From Tritrichomonas musculus (Eukaryota; Parabasalia; Tritrichomonadida; Tritrichomonadidae): a DNA stretch of 64,000 nucleotides. Below are positions 19,351 through 27,280 of the stretch, piece after piece. The notes under the pieces were generated by a model, which was not told the origin of the DNA, did not search any database, and saw only the letters and a list, made by a program, of their open reading frames with translations. Position numbers and translations under genes: made by a program. Each line of letters opens with the position of its first letter. The first letter of the stretch is position 1. Location: contig JAPFFF010000012.1 in the NCBI GenBank assembly GCA_039105265.1, forward strand, positions 4,092,001 through 4,156,000. The letters run 5' to 3'.

Positions 19351-20109
19351 CTGTTATCGTTACAAAGTACCGGACCGGACTACAGTCATTTACAAGCAAA
19401 CATTAACATACCATGGAATTGTGAGTACATTGAATATCATGTCGCTTCGATAAACACGAGAGATCTATTGATAACGACAGATGATGATGTAATCGAATTC
19501 GAATATAAAGATGATTGGGGTTACACTCAAAAACATAAATTGGAGTGTCTAGATCTGTTCAACGTTAGTAAGAAAGATGCTAATAGTATACTCAAATGGG
19601 ATGGTGCTGAAAGATATATCGATGTCGGAGTTAACGCTGATGGTGATGGAAGTAGAGGTCGAACACTGATTACTCCGTTAGTGGATGGATTCAAATTCAC
19701 ACGAATTGATCATCGCGCTGGATTAGTCACTGGACTATACAACATGAAACTCAATAAGGTATATCCAGCTAATGAATTGATTATAGCTGAGAGACCGATT
19801 AGAGACTATGCGAATAAACTATATCTGGTATCGAAACAGGGTCAAGCTATTCAATCTAATATCGGTGACATAGAATACACACCATCAGTCATAGCAAGTA
19901 TCGATCATATCATCGACACAGATACACCAATCATCCAGAACTTCGAAACCTATGGTAAACCAATCAAAAATATCGTTAACATAGATTCATTCAAACAAAT
20001 CGATCTACAACTAGTCGACTTCCAGTATCAACCAGTAGTGTTAGCCAGTCCGATGTTCGTTACCATCAAAGTTAAACCATGTGATAATCCAAAAATGAAA
20101 TTACATTAA
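19348..20109 (+). CDS. Probable minor capsid (penton, single jelly-roll) protein
   Basis: The protein is 253 aa and beta-rich. The C-terminal part QIDLQLVDFQYQPVVL..MFVTIKVKP resembles the closing strands of Polinton minor capsid proteins. Length and presence beside the structural genes agree with a vertex (penton) protein. It is the only plus-strand gene in the right half of the element, transcribed divergently from the fibre-like gene through a shared 21-bp start region. It ends 5 bp from the end of the bZIP-like gene. In adenovirus-like particles the penton anchors the fibre, which would fit the pairing. Confidence 0.65.
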   Translation: MLLSLQSTGPDYSHLQANINIPWNCEYIEYHVASINTRDLLITTDDDVIEFEYKDDWGYTQKHKLECLDLFNVSKKDANSILKWDGAERYIDVGVNADGDGSRGRTLITPLVDGFKFTRIDHRAGLVTGLYNMKLNKVYPANELIIAERPIRDYANKLYLVSKQGQAIQSNIGDIEYTPSVIASIDHIIDTDTPIIQNFETYGKPIKNIVNIDSFKQIDLQLVDFQYQPVVLASPMFVTIKVKPCDNPKMKLH

Positions 20110-20114
20110 TGGAT

Positions 20115-20408
20115 TTACTCGTTTGATTTGGATTCAGCGTCGAGACGAGCTTTTAACGCGCGTAACTCAGCTAACTCTTGTTTCTTTCGTTCACGGTATT
20201 GTTTTTGTTGTAAGCGTCTAGCGATGATTCTCTCTTCATCAGTAGCGTATTTACGTTTACGTCCACGATTGGATTTGGATGGAGTGGATGGTTCATCAGC
20301 GAGTAGTTCGTTGACATTGTTGTCGTCAGTGACTAATTCGTCTGATTGTTTGGATCGTAATGATTTGATTACGTCTGTTTCGTTGAAGATGTCGGTATTG
20401 ATAGTCAT
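20115..20408 (-). CDS. Small bZIP-like basic/coiled protein, 97 aa
   Basis: An acidic N-terminus is followed by a very basic patch (RGRKRKYATDEERI) and an ARRLQQKQYRERKKQELAEL segment (about 55-90). This has the layout of a bZIP basic region running into a short leucine-containing helix. The zipper is short, with only two or three heptads. It probably binds DNA as a regulator or replication accessory. TATTTTT lies 12 nt before the ATG. Other readings, such as an AT-hook-like or nucleolar-type basic protein, remain open. Confidence 0.6.
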   Translation of the reverse strand: MTINTDIFNETDVIKSLRSKQSDELVTDDNNVNELLADEPSTPSKSNRGRKRKYATDEERIIARRLQQKQYRERKKQELAELRALKARLDAESKSNE

Positions 20409-20448
20409 TTACAGTCAAAGAAAAATATTAAATCATAATCGAATCAAC

Positions 20449-21192
20449 TCACTTCTGATATTGATCGAAGTAATCACTAATTGATTTATACAGTCGATCC
20501 AAATATTTGACATGTAACGTGACATTACATCCGTTGAACTCATATTCACCATCTGGTACGACACTCTTAATGATGTCGATAACATCTTTATTGATTGACA
20601 TCGATATCGGAAGATTATCACGATAGAACCATCTTTCTGATTCATTATCGTAATGTTGACGGATTTGTTCGAATGTTGATTTGTTACGACGGACTAGATG
20701 TAATATAACTCCATTTGGTTTATCTGGTATTGGTTCACGCCATATGAGATACTTATAATCATGTTCATGATTCTTCGGTACCATTCGTGGACGTTGTTGT
20801 TTGATCGTAGATTCCATCTCTTCACGTTCAGCGGTAGCCATCTGATCTAACAATTTATAGATTTGAAGAGCGTATCTTGATGAAGCCCACATAGCTACAG
20901 CGTTGACAAGTAATCTATGAACGTAGTAACCTTTCAAGTCATTTGGTACATTGATTTTGTTATCAAATGGTATTAATCCATATAAATCACGATCATGTTC
21001 GAATGATTTCAACAACTCTTTAGTATCTTTATTTTCAAACCAGTGAAATGGTTTCTTATTTGAGTGACAAGCTTCGATGATAGACTTCATCTGGTACATA
21101 TCATCATCGATTGAATGAATGATTCGTAGCTTCTTGTTATACTGGATGTATTCGAATTCATCGTTAATTGATTCGCGTATTACTGTAGACAT
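20449..21192 (-). CDS. KilA-N domain protein
   Basis: KilA-N is a DNA-binding domain common in large DNA viruses, phages and their mobile relatives. Here it covers about residues 15-125: the N-terminal strand pair, FHWFENKDTKELL, then GYYVHRLLVNAVAMWAS and QIYKLLDQM, which match the family's conserved W, helix and 'G.yvh..l...ia.W.s..fa..v..ll' pattern. A C-terminal module (about 150-245, YLIWREPI..GVILHLVRRNKSTFEQIRQHYD) resembles the second domain that often follows KilA-N or MSV199 in viral proteins. TATTTTA lies 13 nt before the ATG. The likely role is regulation of element transcription or replication. Confidence 0.85.
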   Translation of the reverse strand: MSTVIRESINDEFEYIQYNKKLRIIHSIDDDMYQMKSIIEACHSNKKPFHWFENKDTKELLKSFEHDRDLYGLIPFDNKINVPNDLKGYYVHRLLVNAVAMWASSRYALQIYKLLDQMATAEREEMESTIKQQRPRMVPKNHEHDYKYLIWREPIPDKPNGVILHLVRRNKSTFEQIRQHYDNESERWFYRDNLPISMSINKDVIDIIKSVVPDGEYEFNGCNVTLHVKYLDRLYKSISDYFDQYQK

Positions 21193-21272
21193 GTTTCAAT
21201 TACGATAAAATATTAGATGCAAACTAGTTTGACAATATTTGAAGAGAGATGAATTCATCAATAAAAGAGGTA

Positions 21273-21288
21273 CCTCGGAATTCCGAGG
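21273..21288. repeat. Perfect 16-bp palindrome
   Basis: CCTCGGAATTCCGAGG is fully self-complementary. Its right half begins the 20-bp direct repeat that recurs at 21422-21441. Confidence 0.85.
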
Positions 21289-21297
21289 GACCGGTTT
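21278..21297 (+). repeat. 20-bp direct repeat, copy 1
   Basis: GAATTCCGAGGGACCGGTTT occurs here and at 21422-21441, each followed by a GTCGAAAC/GTTCGAAAC-like stretch within about 15 nt. The GC-rich text stands out from the surroundings. Confidence 0.85.
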
Positions 21298-21421
21298 GGA
21301 GGTTCGAAACAGTGGATTTTCGATAGAAATCAACATAGATATCACGATTCACAGATAACTCGTTTTATGGTCCATTTTGTATCAAAAACAGTGGTTTTCA
21401 TTAACGATATGTCTAGACGGA

Positions 21422-21441
21422 GAATTCCGAGGGACCGGTTT
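21422..21441 (+). repeat. 20-bp direct repeat, copy 2
   Basis: Identical to 21278-21297. This copy lacks the left half of the 16-bp palindrome. Confidence 0.85.
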
Positions 21442-21586
21442 ACACAGTCGAAACATCGATATTATACATAATTTTTGACATGTGATATGAAAACTATTTT
21501 TGAAAAATTTTGGATAATTATGACGGTATATATCATGATGGAATATAGCTGGAACAGAATAAATAGTAAATCGATATCTAATAAAC

Positions 21587-21666
21587 GTTAGCGCTAACTG
21601 GTATAGTGGTAGAGTCATGAATCGATGGTCCGGAACATTGGTTCGATTCGCTACCGTACCACTTTT
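21587..21666 (+). ncRNA. tRNA-like Pol III transcription unit
   Basis: A perfect 12-bp palindrome (21587-21598) precedes an A-box match TGGTATAGTGG (21599-21609). Thirty nucleotides later comes a B-box match GGTTCGATTCG (21640-21650), and a TTTT terminator lies at 21663-21666. Spacing is as in tRNA genes, but I cannot fold a proper cloverleaf: the T-arm and acceptor stems do not pair, and only TGGTA/TACCA and GGTAG/CTACC pairings appear. It is best called a tRNA-like or decayed tRNA locus carried by the element. Confidence 0.45.
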
Positions 21667-21958
21667 CTGTGTTATTTTGTATCATATTTGTGATAGAACC
21701 CTAGCGAACTAAACACCTTGGGTAAACTATTACTTGTGGTATAGATAACACAGAAGCATTTGTCGACAAATGTAATCATCGTAATGAAAAGACTTCCAGT
21801 CTCTTCCCCAACCGAGTAGATGCATATTGTTTCTCTTTATGGGGTGGTATCATCCCGGGTACGTATCATCTCATATCGAATGCATGACGCATCTATGAAG
21901 ACAGTTGGTTTTTGTTCGCGGAGATCATCTTTTTGGATCAAAAATAGAATGAATCCAT

Positions 21959-22423
21959 TTAGATTGGTTCATCGTCATCTTTATCAATCTCACGGAAATC
22001 ATCAACTGATTGACTCTTAGTGATCGTTTGTTTATATTCACTGATGACTTTATGAGCTTTGTTATAGATCACTTCATATCTCTTCAATTCGGATTGTAAA
22101 CATAGTTTATCGATGAAGTATTGATAATAATTGTTGTCTTTGTATTGTTTCGGTTTCAAATCGATTGTCATCAACATTGGATCTCTATATACTGATCGAA
22201 AACGATTCTCTTTCACTGTGATGTATGGAACCTTACCAAACATATCGATCATCTTGGACATGTCTATAACAGTTGATCCGTATTTGACGAGTAATGGACG
22301 AACACTGATACCAAACTCGTTTGGATAGATCTTACTATCGAGATACACATAGAGTTTATCAGTGTTGATTGGATGAATGGTTTCGACGAAGCTTTTGACG
22401 GTTGGTTTGATTTCGACAGACAT
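21959..22423 (-). CDS. Maverick protein of unknown function, 154 aa
   Basis: I do not recognise the family. The frame is open further upstream (to 22588), but ATG 22423 (MSVEIKPTVK) is chosen because TATTTTT lies 11 nt before it and the longer form would overlap the polymerase gene. The protein is mixed alpha/beta with a charged, acidic C-terminus (FREIDKDDDEPI). It follows PolB on the same strand with a 28-bp gap, so a replication accessory role is possible. A terminal protein is one speculative option, since protein-primed polymerases need one. Confidence 0.6.
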   Translation of the reverse strand: MSVEIKPTVKSFVETIHPINTDKLYVYLDSKIYPNEFGISVRPLLVKYGSTVIDMSKMIDMFGKVPYITVKENRFRSVYRDPMLMTIDLKPKQYKDNNYYQYFIDKLCLQSELKRYEVIYNKAHKVISEYKQTITKSQSVDDFREIDKDDDEPI

Positions 22424-22451
22424 TTCGATAGAATAAAAATAATCGTTTGAC

Positions 22452-25400
22452 TTAGAATTGAACTTTACGTAAGAACTGTGGTAATGTGATTTGTTGGAAA
22501 CACTTCGTCTTACGAAAACAGTTACAACCATCAGTGAGATCAAATGTGATTGATTCACCATTGTATAATCGTTCGTATAACTCTTCAACTGTAATATTCA
22601 TTCGTTTACACTTATTGAGTATACATTGTCGACTCACACCTTTCATACGTATGTGATAACCAGTGTTTCCGGTTTCATCTTCGAGTATATCGAGATATGA
22701 TTTCTTACCGAGAGCGATCAACTTACGTGAATGTATCTGACCAGTAGCACCTGGAAATGAATCGAAATCACAATGAAACTGTGTCATCTGTTTACCGATC
22801 AAATCACGACCATACTTTTCTTTATAGATCTCAGCTAATCTGTCAACATCACACTCTTTCAAGTGTAGCGAGTCAGTATCTTGATAGTATATATCGATTC
22901 CGTGTTGTTCAGCTGTTGACATCACTTGATTCATGATGTGTTTACTCCACGATAACACAGAAGCTCCAAACTGTGGAAGATTGAAGTGATTGTTGATTGG
23001 TTTGATCTTCTTAACGAAACATTTAGTTGAATCATTGAATGATACTTCTTTGATGAAGTTATAGTTACGATAGATATATGATATAAGATTCTTCTTGTTG
23101 ACGACTTTGATTTCATCATTCATTGGTTTCAATATTGATTTACCGTAGATGGAGTTCAACAACAGTTTAATCGTCTTCTCCAATGGATTATGTTCATTCT
23201 TATACTTCAATCTTAGATCGAATAACGTTTTGATGAACTCATTGATCTTATTGTTGAAACCTTCATCGAAATAGTATCCACGGATGAGTTCGTAATCAAT
23301 ATCATAGAATTCGATTAAATCCATCAAGGTGATCTTATCAACGTAGTAATGATCGACTGTTTCATTACAGAATATTTTGGATCCAGCTTCATTATGGGTG
23401 AATACATGACCGAACTTATACGGACGATTGGACTTACACGATAATTTGTTGATGTTGACTTCGATAAAGAATGTATCGTAATTCATTAACTGTTCATGAG
23501 TACAATCATCTGGAATCACCTTTGGTCTACCTTTAGCGACTCCATCCATAATTGACATAGATGATGGATATAGACTAACAGCGTCGAAGTCTTGGATACG
23601 ATCAACGATGTACTGTTTTTCGTTAGCGGCTGTCATTGTACGACCACCACTGACACAACGTTGGATGAAGTTCTGTGGTTTACCACTTAATAGATAACAT
23701 CCATCGAAACAACCATATATACGAGCGAAATCATAACCAACAGCTGAGATGGATATGAATTGATGAATACCAATCCATGGTTTATCGGTTTTGGTGAACA
23801 CTTCAGCTAAATCGTTATTGAACTTCGTCATCCCCTTCATTAACGTGATACAGTCTAATTTACAATAGAACGTAGCGTACTTCATGATATCGATTGTTTC
23901 ATCAGCTTCATCGTATGATTTAGCGAACTTAGCGTTTGAAATCAACTGTTTACGATCTTGTTCGAGTTCGTCTACTGTCTTCTTATCGATGTTTTCGTTA
24001 ACGTATTGATCATAGAATTCATCGAATGGTATAGTCTTTCGTTGTAGATTCTTTTCAGTGTAGATTCGATAAGCGATGATCTCTTTATGAACCTTTAGAT
24101 TGAACATGTCATCGAAATCACGTAATGGAGCTGGTATAATCGAATAGCTGTTACGGAATGTTAAGTGTTTATCACGAATCTTCTTCATCTCCGGTTGTTT
24201 CGTTTTCGGATCGATAACTGGTTTCTTAGTCTTTGGATCGATAACTTGGATCCATTTATAGTGATCCATAACGACTTGTAATAGAGTTCCACTACGTTGA
24301 GTTATTTGAGTCTCCCATTCTGATTCATGAATGAAGAAACAAGCGTCGTATTTCAGATTGTGGAAGTACGTTAACGAATTCGTTTTGAGTGACATTAAGA
24401 ACGTTGACGTGAGTTTAGATCCAGTGAATGGTACAACATGTTTGTCATCACAGAGACAAATCAGATATGGTCGATGTGGAGATACAGTTACATCAGTTTC
24501 GTAATCGGCGTAATAGATATGAGACCATTCAGTTATCTTCTTAGTGTCAGCCGATTCAAGTCTACAACATGATTCTTCATCATAACTGAGACTAACGTAG
24601 TCATTCAAATGATTATCGAACTCACATGTATCGAGTATACCCTGTTCACATTGGTTGATCTCTCTGAAACATCCGTGTTCGAACATAGCTCTCATTATTG
24701 TCATGAATTTCGTTCCAGTCCAATCAGATTTATGATAATTCGGATAACCAGTTTGATTATAACCTCTTATTCGAAATCGTTTATGAATATCAACATTGGG
24801 ATACTTCTTATCAATCTCATCTTTGTGTTCGATATAGAACTTCGTTATTGGTAATGACTCATCATATATCATGAAGTGATCTTTATATAGACGTAGTTTA
24901 ACTTCACGATCAGCTATGACTTTCTGATTCTTATGTGTATTAACGGTTACTTGATCTTGATGTTTAACATCATACTTTTCATCCATACGATGAACAACGA
25001 AGTGACACTTCATTTGAATAGCTATTTCCAATATCTTCTTGTTTGGTATCGATCGAGTTAACATTATTGAACGTAGTTTATGAAGTTCGTCATCATTGAA
25101 CACCCCTGATTGAACACAAGCGTATACGAAACAGTTATCACGATAGTTATTCTTGTTAATGGTGTTGAATATCTGATATCTGGTCAAGTCCAAACCATTG
25201 ATTAGGTTGATATATGGAAAGAAACCACCGTCTGGTGATCCACGAAAGTCATCAACTGATTCGATTACTACTTCTTCACCATCAACCTTTTCGATGAACT
25301 CAGTCTTTCCAGTCTCTTCATTCTTAGTCATCTTGATGAACTTCACTTCGAATCGAACTGGAATGTAATCCCAACCGATTAGATTTGGATCACAATCGGA

Positions 25401-26126
25401 ACTGTAATCTTCTACTGTTATCTCACCTAGTATACATCGTATCATAGTTTCGAGATCCAACTCTTTGTTGATACTGAACTTTCGACCATTACCGTTCATG
25501 TCATAACCAGTTATAATTGGTCTCCATTCATTTGTTTTCATCTTACGAATATATCGTAACACTTTAACGAAAGCGTATTGTTTCTCACTATCATCATCGA
25601 TATCGATTTCAAATGTTTCATGATTCTTAGCAGCTAACATCATTCTCTTCATCTCGTTTTGATATTCAGTTTTGTCATGAACATTCTCTTCATAACGGAG
25701 TCGTTCATCGGATTTGGTTGTCGTATATTCAGTATCGACATTCATTAACGATTCGATGAATAGTTTAGATTCACTTGGATGTGGAACTGAATAGAGTTCA
25801 CTCATATTCATCAATGAACGTTCGAACATAGCTGTATCTTTCAATGACTGTTTATACTGTTCATGACTTTGATGTTGTTTCTGTTGTTGATGTTTCATTG
25901 TCGACATTCGTTTAAATAGATCGTCATCAGACTGTTTCTGTTCACGAATTTCATTGAATCGATTAACGTAATCAGATACACGTACACCTCTAAAAGCGAT
26001 ATTCATCTGTTTGATACTCTTCTTCAATATAGGTTTCAACTCTTTGATCTTGAGTGATCCATATCTATCAAACCCTGGTAATGATAGAATCTCAGATTTC
26101 GATAGTCTACTCAACAACTTCGTCAT
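22452..26126 (-). CDS. polB: Protein-primed family B DNA polymerase
   Basis: This is the element's replicative polymerase, 1,224 aa, the length usual for Polintons. The exonuclease motifs are YADYETD (about 543, Exo I) and FHNLKYDACFF (about 593, Exo II). The polymerase motifs are DFDAVSLYPS (A, about 845), LLNSIYGKS (B, about 993) and YYQDTDSLHL (C, about 1084). All catalytic Asp residues are present. Upstream, residues about 325-430 contain NYRDNCFVYAC and LYKDHFMIYD, a Cys..His pairing like that before many Polinton polymerases and resembling a papain/OTU-type fold. The first 250 residues are charged and helical. TATTTTT lies 12 nt before the ATG. Confidence 0.95.
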   Translation of the reverse strand: MTKLLSRLSKSEILSLPGFDRYGSLKIKELKPILKKSIKQMNIAFRGVRVSDYVNRFNEIREQKQSDDDLFKRMSTMKHQQQKQHQSHEQYKQSLKDTAMFERSLMNMSELYSVPHPSESKLFIESLMNVDTEYTTTKSDERLRYEENVHDKTEYQNEMKRMMLAAKNHETFEIDIDDDSEKQYAFVKVLRYIRKMKTNEWRPIITGYDMNGNGRKFSINKELDLETMIRCILGEITVEDYSSDCDPNLIGWDYIPVRFEVKFIKMTKNEETGKTEFIEKVDGEEVVIESVDDFRGSPDGGFFPYINLINGLDLTRYQIFNTINKNNYRDNCFVYACVQSGVFNDDELHKLRSIMLTRSIPNKKILEIAIQMKCHFVVHRMDEKYDVKHQDQVTVNTHKNQKVIADREVKLRLYKDHFMIYDESLPITKFYIEHKDEIDKKYPNVDIHKRFRIRGYNQTGYPNYHKSDWTGTKFMTIMRAMFEHGCFREINQCEQGILDTCEFDNHLNDYVSLSYDEESCCRLESADTKKITEWSHIYYADYETDVTVSPHRPYLICLCDDKHVVPFTGSKLTSTFLMSLKTNSLTYFHNLKYDACFFIHESEWETQITQRSGTLLQVVMDHYKWIQVIDPKTKKPVIDPKTKQPEMKKIRDKHLTFRNSYSIIPAPLRDFDDMFNLKVHKEIIAYRIYTEKNLQRKTIPFDEFYDQYVNENIDKKTVDELEQDRKQLISNAKFAKSYDEADETIDIMKYATFYCKLDCITLMKGMTKFNNDLAEVFTKTDKPWIGIHQFISISAVGYDFARIYGCFDGCYLLSGKPQNFIQRCVSGGRTMTAANEKQYIVDRIQDFDAVSLYPSSMSIMDGVAKGRPKVIPDDCTHEQLMNYDTFFIEVNINKLSCKSNRPYKFGHVFTHNEAGSKIFCNETVDHYYVDKITLMDLIEFYDIDYELIRGYYFDEGFNNKINEFIKTLFDLRLKYKNEHNPLEKTIKLLLNSIYGKSILKPMNDEIKVVNKKNLISYIYRNYNFIKEVSFNDSTKCFVKKIKPINNHFNLPQFGASVLSWSKHIMNQVMSTAEQHGIDIYYQDTDSLHLKECDVDRLAEIYKEKYGRDLIGKQMTQFHCDFDSFPGATGQIHSRKLIALGKKSYLDILEDETGNTGYHIRMKGVSRQCILNKCKRMNITVEELYERLYNGESITFDLTDGCNCFRKTKCFQQITLPQFLRKVQF

Positions 26127-26156
26127 TTACGATAAATAAAAAATAATTTTCATAGT

Positions 26157-26354
26157 CTAACAATAATTATCATCCACATCAATAATAACGTTAGTAGCGA
26201 CATTAATGGAATCATCCATCGAATTGACATTCACGATGACACGTATATGAATATCATCGTATAGTATTCTATCGATTTCATCTTGAGTCGGTTCCGAGTA
26301 ATCTATAGAGGATTCTACTTTACGACCATTAACGTCTATGGATTTGACACTCAT
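26157..26354 (-). CDS. Small acidic Maverick protein, 65 aa
   Basis: Unrecognised product of 65 aa with a beta-strand-rich C-terminal half (IHIRVIVNVN..NVIIDVDDN). Its ATG lies 4 bp beyond the inner end of the right inverted repeat. The TATTTTT box 12 nt upstream is part of the repeat, so it shares its start region with the 447-aa gene at the opposite end. Confidence 0.6.
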   Translation of the reverse strand: MSVKSIDVNGRKVESSIDYSEPTQDEIDRILYDDIHIRVIVNVNSMDDSINVATNVIIDVDDNYC

Positions 26355-26381
26355 TTAAGTGAAACCAAAAATAAACATCAT

Positions 26382-26768
26382 TTACTCTTCATCGTCAGCG
26401 AATTCATCTTCATCGAAAGCTCCACATGGTTCAATCCATTCATTGATTAACACTAACTTAATGATAGTATCGATTAACTCGATCTTTGAATCCATTTCAT
26501 CATCATTATCATAGCTAGCTATGAATCGATCATCGAGATCGTCAAGATCGTCGATGTTGTAGTAGTTGATGATGTTGTCGAGATTGAACTCTGATTCATA
26601 GTTGGTATCATTGAGATAATCACGAAGTGATTCTAATAGTTCATCGACACTGTTGATGTTAGAGAGATCATTGTTATCGGTGAACCATTCGTGATAGTCT
26701 TCAATGATTGACTCAATGGTTTCGACTGAATCGATTGGTTCGACTGTGAATTCAATTTTGGTCATCAT
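26382..26768 (-). CDS. Acidic 128-aa protein encoded in the inverted repeat, copy 2
   Basis: Its translation is identical to that of the gene at 5071-5457, pointing outward-in from the right end. See that entry for composition. Identity of both copies is expected if inverted repeats are homogenised or the insertion is recent. Confidence 0.75.
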   Translation of the reverse strand: MMTKIEFTVEPIDSVETIESIIEDYHEWFTDNNDLSNINSVDELLESLRDYLNDTNYESEFNLDNIINYYNIDDLDDLDDRFIASYDNDDEMDSKIELIDTIIKLVLINEWIEPCGAFDEDEFADDEE

Positions 26769-26900
26769 ATTATTATTATGATATGACGATAAAAAAATAG
26801 TTTGAATCGAAAGTGAGTCAGTTTACGATTGATCGGTGAAGACTATGGTAATGGACTATCATAAGGGTCGGCGATGGCGGAAATGGCTGATTCACGCGTT

Positions 26901-26939
26901 AGACTGGGCGGAGGATACGTAGTATCCGAAGCACAGTCT
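26901..26939. repeat. Terminal hairpin-forming palindrome, right
   Basis: Mirror copy of 4900-4938, with arms AGACTG..GGATAC-GTA-GTATCC..CAGTCT. Confidence 0.75.
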
Positions 26940-26951
26940 AATATATCTACT

Positions 26952-26956
26952 CCACT
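26952..26956. repeat. Maverick target-site duplication, right copy (CCACT)
   Basis: Second copy of the 5-bp target sequence. The transposase frame resumes at 26957. Confidence 0.93.
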
Positions 26957-27223
26957 GTCCAATGGTTACAATCGCAGTGCAAGTTTATTCAAGGATGGCC
27001 CGCAAACTCACCAGATCTTAACCCAATTGAGCACTTGTGGGCCATCCTTAAAGCTGCTGTATATAAATGCAAACCAAAGACTGTTGATGATTTAAAGCGT
27101 GTTTTACAAATCACATGGGACCAAATAAGTATTCAAAAAATAAACAACTTAGTAAGTTCATTCTACCAAAGACTACAACTTGTAATTAATAACAAAGGCG
27201 AATCAATTCAGCCAGATTTATAA
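26957..27223 (+). pseudogene. Tc1-type transposase, 3' half (interrupted)
   Basis: The 88 codons plus stop continue the gene broken at 4887. They encode the SPDLNPIEHLW block with the third catalytic residue (Glu, codon 27029-27031) and a normal C-terminus. Together with the 5' half this gives 353 residues, the usual Tc1 length. The half lacks its own start and cannot make an active enzyme. Confidence 0.9.
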
Positions 27224-27280
27224 AATAATATCAGTAAACAAAACATTGTTCAATTTAATGTTCCTTCAAACACAATCTTT

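Larger units (their letters stand above)
21193..21958. other. 766-bp non-coding module of the Maverick
   Basis: This is the only large gap between genes in the element. It holds a perfect 16-bp palindrome, a 20-bp direct repeat, AAACAGTGG-TTTTC repeats (about 21306 and 21387), a 12-bp palindrome and a tRNA-like Pol III unit, listed separately. The one long ORF here (21382-21618, minus) overlaps these repeats and looks spurious. A regulatory RNA locus or replication-related region is plausible. Confidence 0.6.
4888..26951. mobile_element. Maverick/Polinton, complete, 22,064 bp
   Basis: The element is bounded by 594-bp terminal inverted repeats starting AGTAGATATATTAG and by 5-bp CCACT duplications. 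It encodes protein-primed PolB, a retroviral-type integrase, a packaging ATPase, a jelly-roll major capsid protein and a probable minor capsid protein, the diagnostic Polinton set. All major ORFs are open, and the repeats show no difference by eye, so the insertion should be recent. Plus-strand genes occupy the left third. A giant minus-strand fibre-like gene occupies the centre, and replication and regulatory genes on the minus strand occupy the right third. Codon use (many CGA, TCG, ATC) differs from the surrounding host genes. Confidence 0.97.
26358..26951 (-). repeat. Maverick terminal inverted repeat, right (594 bp)
   Basis: Reverse complement of 4888-5481. It ends ...AATATATCTACT followed by the CCACT duplication at 26952-26956. 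Confidence 0.95.

Noticed and set aside
21382-21618. 78-aa ORF on the minus strand
   Set aside because: It runs across the direct repeat and palindromes of the non-coding module and has no initiator box.
21587-21666. Ordinary tRNA gene
   Set aside because: A and B boxes are present, but the acceptor and T stems do not pair and no anticodon arm can be formed.
22424-22588. N-terminal extension of the 154-aa Maverick protein
   Set aside because: It would overlap the polymerase gene, and the initiator box sits directly before ATG 22423.
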